64,000 nt of DNA from Bathymodiolus brooksi (Eukaryota; Mollusca; Bivalvia; Mytilida; Modiolidae): positions 47,663,085 to 47,727,084 of the forward strand of contig OY804585.1 of NCBI GenBank assembly GCA_963680875.1, given 5' to 3'. This document shows positions 13,601-24,035 of this stretch, piece by piece (the stretch's first letter is position 1; each line of letters starts with the position of its first letter). Made by a program: the position numbers and the translations under genes. The notes under the pieces are model-generated. The model ran no database searches and was not told where the DNA came from. It saw only the letters and a list, made by a program, of their open reading frames with translations.

Positions 13601-15737
13601 TATTAGCACTGGTCTCGTAATCACCCGTGTGGTATATTAACACCGTCTCGTAATTACTCCTGTGGTATGTTAGCACCGGTCTCGTAATAACCCGTGTGGT
13701 ATATTAGCACTGGTCTCGTAATCATTCCTGTAGTATCTTAGCACCGGTCTTCTACTCACCCTTGTGGTATATTAGCACTGGTCTTGTAATCACCCGTGTG
13801 GTATATTAGCACCGTCTCGTCATCACTCCTGTGGCATCTTAGCACCGGTCTCGTAATCATCCGTGTGGTATCTTAGCACGGTCTCGTAATGACCAGTGTG
13901 GTATATTAGCACCGGTTTCGTAATCACCCCCGTGCTATTTTAGCACCGGTCTCGTCATCACCCGTATGGTATCTTAGCACAGGTCTCGTAATAAAGCGTG
14001 TGGTATATTAACACCAGTCTCGTAATCACCCGAGTGGTATCTTAGCATCGGTCTCCTAATCACCCGTGTGGTATATTAGCACCGGTCTCGTAATCACCCG
14101 AGTGGTATCTTAGCATCGGTCTCGTAATCACCACTGTGGTATCTTAGCTCCGGTCTCGTAATCAGCCCTGTGGTATCTTAGCACCGGTCTCGTAATCACC
14201 CGTGTGATATCTTAGCACCGGTTTCGTAATCACCCGTGTGATAAATTAGCACCGGTCTCGTAATCACCCCTGTGGTATCTTAGCACCTGTCTCGTAATCA
14301 CACGTGTCGTATCTTAGCACCGGACTCGTAATCACTCGTGTGGTATATTAACACCGGACTCGTAATAACACATGTGGTATATTAGCACCGGTCTCGTAAT
14401 CACTCCTATTTTATGTTAGCACCGGTCTTGTAATAACCCGTGTGGTATATTAGCACTGGTCTCGTAATCACCCGTGTGCTATATTAGCACCGGTCTCGTT
14501 ATCACTCCTGTGGTATCTTATCACCGGTCTCGTAATAACCCGTGTGGTATATTAGCACCGGTCTCGTAATCATTCCTGTAGTATCTTTGCACCGGTCTTG
14601 TAATCACCCGTGTGGTATATTAGCACCGGTCTCGTAATCACCCGTGTGGTATATTAGCACCGGTCTCGTAATCACTCCTGTGGTATCTTAGCACCGGTCT
14701 CGTAATCACCCGTGTGGTATATTAACATCGGTCTCGTAATCACTGGTGTGGTATATTAGCATCGGTCTCGTAATCACACCTTTGGTATTTTAGCAGTAGT
14801 CTCGTAATCACCCGTGTGGTATATTAGCACCGGTCTCGTAATCACTCTTGTGGTATCTTAGCACCGTCTCGTAATCACCCGTGTGGTATATTAGCACCGG
14901 TCTCGTAATCACCCTTGTGGTATCTTAGCACCGGTCTCGTAATGACGAGTGTGGTATATTAGCACCGGTCTCGTAATCACCCGTATGGTATCTTAGCACC
15001 GGTCTCGTAATCACCCGTGTGGTATATTAGCACCAGTCTCGTAATCAACCCTGTGGTATGTTAGCACCTGTCTCGTAATCACCCGTGTGGTATATTAGCA
15101 CCGGTCTCGTAATCACCCCTGTGGTATATTAGCACCGGTTTCGTAATCACCCGTGTGGTATATTAGCACCGGTCTCGTAATCTCCCCTGTGGTATCTTAG
15201 CACCGGTCTCGTAATCACCCGTGTGATATCTTAGCACCGTTCTCGTAATCACCCGTGTGATAAATTAGCACCGGTCTCGTAATCACCCAGTGGTATCTTA
15301 GCACCGGTCTCGTAATCACCCTTGTGGTATCTTAGCACCGGTCTCGTAATGACGAGTGTGGTATATTAGCACCGGTCTCGTAATCACCCGTATGGTATCT
15401 TAGCACCGGTCTCGTAATCACCCGTGTGGTATATTAGCACCAGTCTCGTAATCACCCCTGTGGTATGTTAGCACCTGTCTCGTAATCACCCGTGTGGTAT
15501 ATTAGCACCGGTCTCGTAATCACCCCTGTGGTATATTAGCACCGGTTTCGTAATCACCCGTGTGGTATATTAGCACCGGTCTCGTAATCTCCCCTGTGGT
15601 ATCTTAGCACCGGTCTCGTAATCACCCGTGTGATATCTTAGCACCGTTCTCGTAATCACCCGTGTGATAAATTAGCACCGGTCTCGTAATCACCCAGTGG
15701 TATCTTAGCACCGGTCTCGTAATCACCCTGTGATATC
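1691..15737. repeat. 34-bp satellite array, about 413 monomers
   Basis: An uninterrupted head-to-tail array with monomer core AGCACCGGTCTCGTAATCAC followed by a CCGTGTGGTATCTT-like half. Variants change CCCGTG to CCCCTG or CTCCTG and TATCTT to TATATT. Almost every monomer holds an ACCGGT palindrome and up to three CpGs, although the surroundings are AT-rich. Stop codons and the non-triplet period exclude coding. Variant monomers recur in register, giving higher-order repeats of about 1,768 bp. The array lies 3' of the CYYR1-like copy A on the minus strand. Confidence 0.98.
14911..15724. repeat. Recent 407-bp duplication of 12 satellite monomers
   Basis: The variant order starting CCCTTGTGG, GACGAGTGTGG, CCCGTATGG at 14911 is repeated almost base for base from 15318. 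This is a fresh tandem duplication at the distal end of the 34-bp array. Confidence 0.8.
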
Positions 15738-16085
15738 TTCAAACGTCTCTATTGCAGCAAATAGTTTATCTTCTTTATTTGAAGATTTGTCGTACACTTT
15801 TTATTACTATCACTGGGTTGATACCTCTGCTGGTGACGCAGTGATAGTAATACAAACGGAAAGTGGGGATAAGAAATAGTCCCTGAAGGTATCATCCACC
15901 CAGTAGTCAGTGCTTCGACACTGACATGATTTATTACATATATTTATTATAGAAATTTAGTTTCTAACAAATATAATTATTAATAAAACGAAGGATCTCC
16001 TCCCTCAGGTATAGGAAACCTTGACAGATTTTGGCTATCCTGTTGAGGCTCTTTGGGTTTTTTGCTCCCAACACGTTTAAATTAT
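15738..16085. repeat. Dispersed repeat (family M2) with 14-bp hairpin
   Basis: It contains an inverted repeat TATTACTATCACTG (15802-15815) / CAGTGATAGTAATA (15839-15852). Downstream are CCCAGTAGTCAGTGCTTCGA, then CACTGACATGATTTATTA, and later TTTTGGCTATCCTGTTGAGG. Partial copies lie at 37850, 41700, 43890, 50225, 51530, 56325 and 59930. The 50150 copy has lost the left hairpin arm. From memory this is a common mussel repeat; its class is unassigned. Confidence 0.6.
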
Positions 16086-16089
16086 TTTT

Positions 16090-16420
16090 GTTTTAAGTGA
16101 CTTTTATTGTTTATCTTAAACTCAGCAATTTTCAGCTATATGATGACGAGGACAAGCTAATTTTCAATGAGATCGGGATGAAAACCGCTTTGTACTAGAA
16201 CAACACGATTAATTGAATCTTTATAGTGCTAACTCACTAAAACAACAGTCCGCGGATAGACAAAACGCCTCGGTCGGACACATTTTGATTCCGAGCCAGT
16301 ATTTGCTCTTTCTCCTTAATGCTGCGTGCTTAGTGGAGAAGCAACAAATACCAATGTTTTAGTCTTGGATCTACCGCATTCTAGGCGAGGGCGCTAACCA
16401 TTACACCACAGAGTCATCTT
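16090..16420 (-). mobile_element. tRNA-derived SINE (family S2)
   Basis: On the minus strand the head reads GGTGTAATGGTTAGCGC, like a tRNA A-box region, then a leader that in the 51960 copy has GATCGTGGGTTCGAGG as B box. The body includes a CAGCATTAAGGAGAAAG-like segment and the tail contains TTGAAAATTAGCTTG. This copy lacks about 20 bp around the B box compared with the one at 51690-52015. Further copies are at 35500, 38925, 46810 and 57430. Confidence 0.7.
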
Positions 16421-16897
16421 TACATTATTTGGATTTCTATTTTTTTATCATTGAGCGTACATGTTCCAGAAACCCGTCATGTTTACTAAATTTAATATCT
16501 ACGTGTTCATGACACTTGTTTCTATTTTTGCATATTCTGTCATCAAAATACCATTTCTACTAATTCTGATCTGAACGTTACTGTTCGTGATATAATATAT
16601 AATTTTCTAGCGGATTGAAACAATCTTGTTGATAACAATTCGGTTATTTAATTGCAAATGGAAAACATGATTCATTTATGTTATGAATTTAATCAGATAA
16701 GCTATCATCATATATATTCATGCTGATTTGTATATGGCTGATGAATATGATTATCACAGATTACGATTGTCATACATGCTTCTTTAACATTTATATAAAC
16801 AAACAAAAATGCAGTTGGACGGAATGTGTTACCTCCTACCATACGATTAATGTCAGAGGTATACATTAAAATGTAGTGGAGGATATTCTGATATCTG
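16421..16897. other. AT-rich 3' flank of gene copy A, including probable 3' UTR
   Basis: No gene is seen. A short dispersed segment (GAGCGTACATGTTCCAGAAA at 16455) recurs at 22325-22390, 44030, 52055 and 60110. The stretch immediately 3' of the stop codon is conserved with 52020-52500 in copy B, as expected of an untranslated region within a duplication. I could not pick a polyadenylation signal with confidence. Confidence 0.4.
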
Positions 16898-17106
16898 TCA
16901 CTGTTTAAGCGGAAGTGAATCAGCAGAGTATGCAGGTGGCTGTGGAACCTGCCCATGTGTATCATATTGTGCTGGTGGAGGGTGTTGCCCGTAGGGTGGA
17001 TTCTGCCCTGGTGGTGGATACTGTCCTGGTGGTGGATATTGTCCTGGTGGTGGATACTGCCCATACTGTGGATATATTCCTTGTGGTGGCTGCCCCATTG
17101 ATGAAC
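16898..17106 (-). CDS. CYYR1/Shisa-like copy A, last coding exon (PPxY-rich tail)
   Basis: This is the cytoplasmic tail exon of a small single-pass membrane protein. The acceptor is ...GAAAAG before 17106. The first two bases complete a glycine codon whose first base ends the upstream exon at 18900, so the phase fits. It encodes about 69 residues with five GQYPPP/GQNPPY-type repeats, a terminal PPAY motif (PPxY, a WW-domain ligand), the C-terminus SLPLKQ and a TGA at 16898-16900. Tyr/Pro/Gln-rich tails with PPxY are usual in CYYR1 and Shisa families and are known to bind WW-type ubiquitin ligases; that role here is inference. An internal ATG near the exon start makes a stand-alone frame, but splicing to the upstream exon is the better reading. 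Confidence 0.8.
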
Positions 17107-17158
17107 CTTTTCAATATAGTAAATTAAACATATGAAAGATCATATAAGTATACATTCA

Positions 17159-17336
17159 AATCTGTACATGCAGTCACCTCCATTAAGCAGTCACCTGTAT
17201 TAAAATAACTCCTTTTTCATGTCCTATCATTGAAAATTTCATATGAATTTAACCTCTTTTAAGAAGTCACCTGTCTTACCATTTTGTCTTTGTCCCAAAA
17301 GATGATCTCTTACTACAGGTTTGACTGTGTATGTAT
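17159..17336. mobile_element. Short TIR element (CAGTCAAACC family), degenerate
   Basis: The right end CAGGTTTGACTG is clear and the left end is decayed. The interior has CAGTCACCTGTATTAA, TTTCATATGAATTTAACCTC and repeated GTCACCT motifs. The same element is at 24699-24928, 52745-52905 and, greatly expanded, at 26403-34747. It lies in the last intron of copy A. Confidence 0.6.
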
Positions 17337-17539
17337 ATATTTATAGATGCTATAGTATTGTGGTGACTAAAAGCTATGAATACTGCACACACAAAAAGAA
17401 ATGTTTTTGGTTAAAAGTAAACATATGTGATCTCGAAGCATTCATCCTACATTAACAGACCGTCTGTACATGATGTTTTATAGCCGTGTACTTAATGTAC
17501 ATATTTTGAAAGCTTAAGTCAGGGGTATCAGTGTTTAAC

Positions 17540-17715
17540 ACTACTTTCAACCATATTTCAGTTATATCGTTGTCATTAGTTTTATTTAAGAAGGACACCG
17601 GGATGCTCGGGGAAAATCACCACCCTGTAGCAAATCACTGACCAATATATTACATAAGGTTACATCAAGTACACCTCATGTGTGTGGGAATTGAATTCTC
17701 TACTCTAGCAATTTT
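17540..17715 (-). mobile_element. SINE family S1 remnant
   Basis: It shows minus-strand remains of the S1 body, seen as TTTCAACCATATTTCAGTTA and the decayed GGATGCTCGGGGAAAATCAC. The tRNA-like head is poor. It is intronic to copy A. Confidence 0.45.
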
Positions 17716-18049
17716 GATATGTGTAGTTCAAATTTTAGCATGCTAAAATATATAGTGTGTCTAACATGGACGATGTTACACTTGTGCATAAATTATTTCC
17801 GAGGAAAGAAGAAAAGTTTCAAGATACTAAGAGGGTAATCAGATGCAAGCAGCTCCTGATCCGCATGTGGCACCCATCACGTTACACGCTACAAAACCGG
17901 TGACAAGTCTTGAATGAGGACATGACCGGGTTCTGATTACGCCAAACGGATCATATTCGTAGCCAAGTCATAGTGGCGACCGTAAAACTTTCTATGTTAT
18001 AACTCTAACTTAACAACTAGTTCAAGAAAATAATTATAGAAACTACAAG

Positions 18050-18590
18050 CTCTGGCAATTCCGATCATCTGAGAGAAATGTACTCCATATGCAGGTGCTG
18101 CTGGAATGTTACTACATATAAATGGAATGTTCACAATGTGGAAAATTGAAATCATCTTTTGTCGTAATTTTTCGTTCTTAACCGACCCTCATGGTCAATT
18201 TTCAAGTGTGTGTCAAGATATGAAGCAAACCTAGCTGTATCTGTGTTATCCTTTATTTCAAGGTCATTTGGATACGTGCGATCAACATAGACACCAAACT
18301 TGGAATTATTTAGTGAAAGAAAATCATCTAAATAACGGAACGTGAAATTAAAGGAAAGGGTTATCTTCTTTGCGTTTTTCCTGAGTAGCCCTGGTATGAA
18401 ATCTGCAACGTAAAGGAACAAGTCGGTGAGAAGGGGAGCACAGTTGGTACCAATAGGAATGTCGACTGTCTGGTGAGAAAAACACGCCCACCAAGCATAA
18501 CAAATATGTTGTCAATCATAATCTCGACCATTGTTATGATATCAGAGAACGTTTTGATAGAATCAGAGTGTTTTCTTACCATATGCGATT
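18050..18590 (-). pseudogene. Penelope-like element reverse transcriptase fragment
   Basis: Two overlapping minus-strand frames (18361-18582 and 18152-18421, offset by a frameshift) encode a piece of a Penelope-like retroelement reverse transcriptase. Recognisable elements are IPIGTNCAPLLTDLFLY (the B/C motif region), FRYLDDFLSLNN (catalytic YxDD-type motif) and the stretch DTARFASYLDTHLKID ending in LRTKNYDKR. Family knowledge: intact elements also need an upstream RT portion and usually a C-terminal GIY-YIG nuclease; neither is seen here. It is a dead fragment in the intron between the transmembrane and tail exons of copy A. Confidence 0.85.
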
Positions 18591-18899
18591 TGTCCTTTCT
18601 AGTTGATGCTCTGTTTCAACATAAATGCAATGATTTACCTGATATTTCATTTTAGATTAAGAAAAGAAAATAAAATGTGTGACCTTAGATCTAAGAGTCA
18701 TAAGTTTATTTTCTACGGTTCATTTGTATACCATGTTCTTGATGTGATGACGTTTGTATTGCATAGGTTATATGGGAATACATTAATTTGATGTGAATAC
18801 TTCAATCTGATTGGCTGATTGGTTATATCGTATAACCTTTTCAAAAACATTAAATGACTTAAACAAACGGGGTTTATTTTCTATGAATCATTTGTATAC

Positions 18900-19069
18900 C
18901 TTGCTGTTGCTGTGATGAAGTTTGGACGACATTAACACCATCCTGGGTATTTGGGATTATTCTTGCTTGTCTCTCATTTGATTTCTTTACACATAAAATA
19001 ATTATTGCTACTATCACGGCAATGGCAAACAAAGAACCAATCACAGCTCCCGCAATTAAACCTCCCTTT
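18900..19069 (-). CDS. CYYR1/Shisa-like copy A, transmembrane exon
   Basis: This 170-nt exon is bounded by TTTTCAG (acceptor, 5' side at 19070) and GTATAC (donor, 18899-18894). It codes for the membrane segment of copy A: a short juxtamembrane KGGLIAGAVIGS, a hydrophobic run of about 20 residues ending IIILC, the stop-transfer VKKSN, and a polar region ending in a Gln run. Phase is 1 base + 56 codons + 1 base, matching the Cys exon upstream (ends with 2 bases) and the tail exon downstream (starts with 2 bases). The GAVIGSL core is shared with copy B (56694-56866), but the rest is clearly diverged. A type I single-pass topology is likely. Confidence 0.82.
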
Positions 19070-19120
19070 CTGAAAATTAAAACAAATGATGCACGGCATG
19101 ATAAATATAAGTTCTGATTG

Positions 19121-19300
19121 TACAGTAAAACTTATTTAAGCCGAACCCCTTTGGGACTGAAGAATTTGTTCAGTTTAGACAGGTGTCTGGTTTACACAGG
19201 TTCAAATTACATAGACATTTAGTAGATGGGACTTAAAGTCTGTCTGGTTTAGGCAGGTTTTCGGTTTACTCGGGGTTCGGTTTAGACAGATTTCACTGTA
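19121..19300. mobile_element. MITE with TACAGTRAAA termini
   Basis: Ends are TACAGTAAAAC and ATTTCACTGTA, inverted and starting with TA. The interior is TTTAG-rich and shows repeats around GGTTTAGACAG. It resembles the CAGTCAAACC family in design. It sits in the intron 5' of the copy A transmembrane exon. Confidence 0.6.
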
Positions 19301-19339
19301 TCAGGTTTATTGTATAATTGTTTCTTATTTGTTCGTTTT

Positions 19340-19490
19340 GATTATGTCGGGTCTACCGTTATCTTCATGTTGTGATGGGTCGTTACTGTGGTCGTGTGAT
19401 AGTTGAATATGTAACCAGTGCCCATGGGAACTAAAGTAATGGGTTCAATTCCAGAAAATGGTGTAGTGTACTCGATACACCATAATCATT
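19340..19490 (+). mobile_element. SINE family S1, head only
   Basis: It has GGTCGTGTGATAG, CCCATGGGAACTAAAG, GGGTTCAATTCC (B-box-like) and GTACTCGATACACC, matching the tRNA-like head of S1. The body is missing. Confidence 0.45.
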
Positions 19491-19599
19491 TTAGCCGTGA
19501 CTGTATTTTGATTTCGTAAACTAATAAAACCGACAGCAATCATATAACATTGTAGACTTGAAACAGTTCTACTTATTTAACATATCAACAAAAGTTCAG

Positions 19600-19830
19600 A
19601 CATATTTGTCGATTGATAATAAGAAAAGATTGAAAATACCAAAGGGGAAATCAGAAGCCGTAAATCAGAGAAGTACAGACAACACAATAGACAAGCGAAA
19701 AAGGACAAAATGACAAACAATGATAAAAAAAAACAACACCACACAAACAGAACAACACGACCCCCACTAAATACCAGGAGTAAACTCAGATGCTGCGGAC
19801 GAATTAGGAGTGACTGCTTTACTAGTGGCA
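19600..19830 (+). repeat. Mytilid-type dispersed repeat M1
   Basis: It has ACCAAAGGGGAAATCAGAAG, ACAGACAACACAATAGACAA and AACACGACCCCCACTAAATA, matching the copies at 23225 and 36570. The 84-residue minus-strand frame across it is antisense noise. Confidence 0.65.
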
Positions 19831-20938
19831 CTCGTCATGTTACTTTTCTTACAAACCACACATGTTAGTTCATTTTTCAGCTTTTTAAAAACTATATTGT
19901 GACTACTATAAGGGGACGAAACCCTAGACACATATAACAACATCATCGGTTAAGTCATCGTCCTTGGTAGATGTCTAGAAACTTTAACACTTTATGTGGG
20001 TGAGAACGCACGTAGTGTTAGGTTTTTGTTCAGAAGTCAACGACCTTTACCACACGGTCACCCAGGCCCCCAAAAACAAACAAATATACATTGCTATATT
20101 ATACCTGTTTCCATGAACCAAACGGTGCAATAGGAATAGCATAACACTTAAGCCTCATTCATAAACGTACAACTATTACCCTTGATAGGAGGTCAATATT
20201 ACCTTTGTTGTATTAAAATCAATCACATAATTGTCTATGTTAAATAGGAATCGACAATAATTATCGAGGCCTTTCATAAAGTCATCCCTAGTTTTAAAAC
20301 AGATCATCCTAATATACAAATTCAGCATATTCTAAATCCTCAATTTGAGCTTTTGCAAACTGTTTGCAACTTTATAAAGCAGTCATTGGAATTGAGAAAA
20401 TAGGTCCACATCGGTCAAAGTTCTAATCTGAATTTCAGTAGTACCAATGTACATGTAGTTATGCGTTTGTCTGCTTGTTTTCTTTCACTTATATTGTATG
20501 AATGTATGTATTTTGCTTTGACCCATATGGTTGTAACTGCAAATAAATAAATAGATAAAATATATATATATTTTTTTACATTATTATTAAATTCAGCTGC
20601 AAATTGCATTTTGTGGGTGTCACGTGTTTGTTTTCAATTAAACACATTTGACTATCGTTAATCTAATTTTGACAAAATGAAAACCAAGAATTACCACACA
20701 ACTATTCCGAAATCCAATAGAATATCGCGGAGAGAGACAAAATTGATACCCATAACACACGAACACATGACAGGCACAGGTACTACAATTAAAAGTGGCG
20801 GGTTAAGCTAATTTTATGGGCACAAAACTCCCCTCTTAGTGACATAATGAGATCATTCAAGTGTTTTTCACATGTGAGTAATATATTAACCCTCACATAT
20901 GAACGCGCGAATAATATAATCTTGAACATTATGCCACG
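19831..20938. other. Intronic AT-rich sequence of copy A
   Basis: No gene or clear mobile element is seen. There are AT-rich tracts around 20555-20580 and a piece near 20460-20560 ending in AAATAAATAAATAG that could be an old LINE 3' end, but nothing supports it further. Confidence 0.4.
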
Positions 20939-21978
20939 GTCGTATGCATTTTAGTCATAAATAGAGAGAAATAGTGAAAATTTAGATGTTGGGGTAATAT
21001 AATATATATATATAAGAGACAAGTTGTGCAATGTAAATTTTGCGCCAAAATGTAAACAAGCCGATGCAGACGAACGAAAATGCCAGGCGATGGACCCCCT
21101 CCTGTTGTTTTTTCAACTGACGATGCATTTATTTATTGACACATGTCGTTTTTATCTTATAATTTAATCGAAGCTTAACGCTACTGACATTTTTGCTCTG
21201 GAACCTTTGCCTGACAGCTTGCTACGATCGCCATGGTGGTGGTCCGCAGTGACTGTTAGAAAGTAAATATCTGATACAAGTCGGGCGTCACATCCGGACA
21301 ATTTCCGTACAAGAATGTTATACAAGTTGGGCGTCCACCACCGACATTTTTGACAACCCCCACCCCAAAAAATTCAGTTAAGGAAAGATAAGTCCCTATA
21401 TTTTGCTTTGCTAACAGGGCCTGAATTATTTTCCAGGCGGATATTTGGAAAACTGTCATCAAATTGAAATTTAAAATTGTCCGTCATCAGAACTTTCAGT
21501 CGGTTATCGCCCTTTGGTAGATTTGCCATTTCGGATGGTAGTCTTTCATTTTTGATTAAAAAATAATAATTTACATGAAAAACAACCTTATATATTATTT
21601 TCAAGTTTGTCCAGCATCTGCTATGCAGCTAGGATTTTTATTTTATAATCGAGTATATTTTTCTAACATTTACTGCGGGACCATGGCGATCGTAACAAGC
21701 TGTCAGGCAAATGTTCCAGTGCAAATATGTCAGTAGCGTTAAGCTTCGATTAAATTATCAGGTAAAAACGACATGTTTCAATAAATAAATGCATCGTCAG
21801 TTTAAAAAACAACAGGAGTCCATCGCTTGGCATCTTCGTTCGTCTACAACGGCTTGTTTACACTTTGGCGCAAAATGTACATTGCACAACTTGTCTCTTA
21901 TATATATATATATATTATATTACCCCAACATCTAAATTTTCACTATTTTTCTCTATTTATGACTAAAATTCATACGAC
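20939..21978. mobile_element. Foldback element with about 330-bp inverted arms
   Basis: 20939-21270 is repeated in inverted orientation at 21648-21978. The outer ends are GTCGTATGCATTTTAGTCAT and its inverse, and the inner ends are CAGCTTGYTACGATCGCCAT and its inverse. Identity is high with small indels. The unique loop (about 380 bp) has short open frames without recognisable domains. No transposase is present, so it is probably a non-autonomous DNA transposon. A target duplication is not evident. It lies in the intron between the Cys and transmembrane exons of copy A, where a transcript could fold into a very long hairpin. Confidence 0.85.
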
Positions 21979-22148
21979 TGTGATTATACATAATATATTT
22001 AAATCTTCGTGACAGGCTGTAATATTAGTTCTATTAAAAACCATTATTTCATTATTAATATATTTTGTACTGTTCAGACTTATTAACAGTTTTTTCCCAC
22101 TGTCTAAGCAAACTATGCATTTAATACCGAAATTTCGTAAGAACTTAC

Positions 22149-22260
22149 GTGCAACAGTATTCATCGTTCCAATCACCACAACAATCGTTGCTGCAATAAA
22201 AGGTTTTAAAAAATGTAGATCTATAGGTATCGTAGCAAAACTCTGCTCCAACCAGATTTC
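22149..22260 (-). CDS. CYYR1/Shisa-like copy A, Cys/Tyr-rich ectodomain exon
   Basis: This 112-nt exon is bounded by TTTCAG (acceptor side, 22261) and GTAAGT (donor, 22148-22143). It encodes LVGAEFCYDTY, a short Phe/Lys-rich stretch, then YCSNDCCGDWNDEYCC. The Cys spacing C-x13-C-x3-CC-x7-CC and the frequent Tyr/Phe are the hallmark of CYYR1-like and Shisa-like ectodomains, which are disulfide-knotted and extracellular. The LVGAE start may be the end of a signal peptide. Phase: 2 bases + 36 codons + 2 bases, fitting the 18900-19069 exon. The upstream first exon must end with one base of a codon; I did not find it. The three visible exons of copy A give about 163 residues. Confidence 0.8.
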
Positions 22261-22880
22261 CTGAAATGATAGTCCATTGTTGTAATACATTGTTTTAAGT
22301 GATAGAAAATAATAAAAACGTAGATAGATATCAAATGTAGTGCGCACGACGCGTTTCTGAAATAATCTTTATCAGATATGCTCAAAGTCGTAAGGTTTGA
22401 AGCCAAATATTTTTTAAAGTTTTTGGGAGGAAGTAAACCAAATAAATCATTGATGACATGGATTATTTCTTGAATATTCCTTCCTCATTTAGATATATCT
22501 GTATAATAGTAATAAATGTATGACACAAGAAGTTCGATTTCTTCAAGAATGCCTGAGCAAAAATGTTCAAATTGTCAAAACATGAATCGAAGGAAAAGGG
22601 ACACTAAGTGAAACAACATAGCCATGCTCTGTTGTACGGCGTTTGCTATTATTTGTATAAATTCAATGTGAGATACACATTGACGAGAACCATCCCATTA
22701 TCATTTCTGAAAAATGTAATTGTGTCATCAAGTCAAATATATTTCTCATTAAAATGTAAATTTTTCCTTGTATGATATAGCTCAACAAAGTGTCACTTAG
22801 CGTTAAACACTCACTACATCACTCCATTTTAATTTGTATTTATTTACGTATACAGGATTCAAACAAGAGTTCCATATCAG
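22261..22880. other. Intronic or 5' sequence of copy A with a short dispersed repeat
   Basis: 22325-22395 carries an inverted copy of the ATAAAGATTATTTCAGAAAC-type segment also present at 44035 and 60120. The rest is AT-rich with no gene seen. Confidence 0.4.
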
Positions 22881-22884
22881 ATGA

Positions 22885-23065
22885 GTTATACTAGTGGTGC
22901 AGGAACTGGTTACTGTTCGTAGGCACCTGCGTTGACCCTAGATGTTAGATGTGTTCGTTTTTTTATGTAGAGTTCTGTAGACCATGTTTGTCATTTTGTA
23001 CTTTTTTCTTTTGGCCATTTCATTGTTAGTCCTTACAGCTTCCGATTATCCCTTTGGTATCTTCA
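22885..23065 (-). repeat. Mytilid-type dispersed repeat M1 (minus)
   Basis: The inverse complement shows ATACCAAAGGGATAATCGGA and the M1 body. With the plus copy at 23225-23405 it forms a loose inverted pair. A plus-strand frame here (22984-23169) looks like a signal peptide but is antisense to the repeat. Confidence 0.6.
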
Positions 23066-23224
23066 GACATTTCTTGGTTGTCATAGAAATGTACAAGTTT
23101 GGCATAGTATGTCCCAATGATAATTCATACACAGTTTGGTTTCATCTGCCCAATTGCTTCTTTGAATAATATTTCAGGAAAACAAATGACTTTGGATCTC
23201 ATGCTAAATTACATCATCTATGGT

Positions 23225-23405
23225 CAGGAAAGTTTGAAGATACCAAAGGGGCAATCATAATCCTTAAATCGAAGGACAGACAACACAATGGTCAAATGAA
23301 AAAGGACAAAAGGACAAACAATTATCTACAAAAACACTACAGAGAAAACTAAAGATCGATCAACACGAACCCCACATAAAACCGGATGTGAACTCAGGTG
23401 TTCAT
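23225..23405 (+). repeat. Mytilid-type dispersed repeat M1 (plus)
   Basis: It has ATACCAAAGGGGCAATCATA, a GACAGACAACACAATGG run and CAACACGAACCCCACATAAA. Confidence 0.65.
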
Positions 23406-23514
23406 AATTGTAGAGGATTGCGTAAACAGCTTTGTACCTGGTAGATATGGAAATCATTTTAATAATGTTCATATATATGTAGCATGTGCTACAAGATATT
23501 TTGTATTTGGGGCC

Positions 23515-23670
23515 GTCGTGGTCGTATGTCAGTGACTTGAGGCAGTCCGATGGTTTTCACCGGATACTCCGATTTCCTCCACTAAGACAATTGACCGCCA
23601 CCATATAACTGAAGTATTGTTGAAAGTGGTATTAAGCACCAAAATCCTAACCCCCTGTTTTGCATTTTCA
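23515..23670 (+). mobile_element. SINE family S1
   Basis: GGCCGTCGTGGTCGTATG starts the tRNA-like head. The body has GGATACTCCGATTTCCTCCA, GACCGCCACCATATAACTGA and TTAAGCACCAAAATCC. The middle of the head is deleted. Confidence 0.6.
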
Positions 23671-24035
23671 GTCCAAACAAAAAAATTGTCATTTGTTAAT
23701 GGTGTTATTTTTTTTACTTTAGATAGCCATAAGAATAACAGTTTGCAGTGAACCGTTTATTACATATTTCTTCCACATCTGGTCACCTGTAGCTTACACA
23801 ATGATCGGGGTATGTGTATGTATAAAAAGTATATATAAGAGGGCAGATTATTGAATTGAAATGTGCGTACTGTCGAAGACGGACGCAATGTGATAGCTTC
23901 CGTTGATAAATTACGGTCATGTCGATAGATAAATATAATAATATTTTCCATCTATTTCCTTGCACAGAACCTGAAAATAAAGTACTGTGAAAGGTCTTTT
24001 GTCCGATGGCGCCAATGTTCATGGTCTCTACAAAA

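Larger units (their letters stand above)
180..17400. repeat. Segmental duplication block 1, copy A
   Basis: This block carries the same ordered landmarks as 47985-52970 plus 56221-56310: the 43-bp tandem repeat, a mytilid-type dispersed repeat, a SINE, the 34-bp satellite, a hairpin-bearing repeat, a second SINE and the PPxY exon of a CYYR1-like gene. Sequence between landmarks is near-identical by eye. The main differences are satellite length (about 413 versus 6 copies) and several insertions found only in the other copy. Percent identity was not computed. Confidence 0.9.

Noticed and set aside
1691..15737. CRISPR-like look of the regularly repeated 34-bp array
   Set aside because: There are no unique spacers, all monomers are contiguous, and the genome is eukaryotic.
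16708..17127. Overlapping His-rich and Val-rich frames across the tail exon of copy A
   Set aside because: These are other-frame readings of the Pro/Gly/Gln/Tyr repeat exon; the splice-compatible frame is the PPxY one.
22984..23169. Plus-strand frame beginning MFVILYFFLLAISLLVL, which looks like a signal peptide
   Set aside because: It is antisense to a copy of dispersed repeat M1, and similar strings occur in the other minus-oriented M1 copies. It is also on the wrong strand for the CYYR1-like genes.
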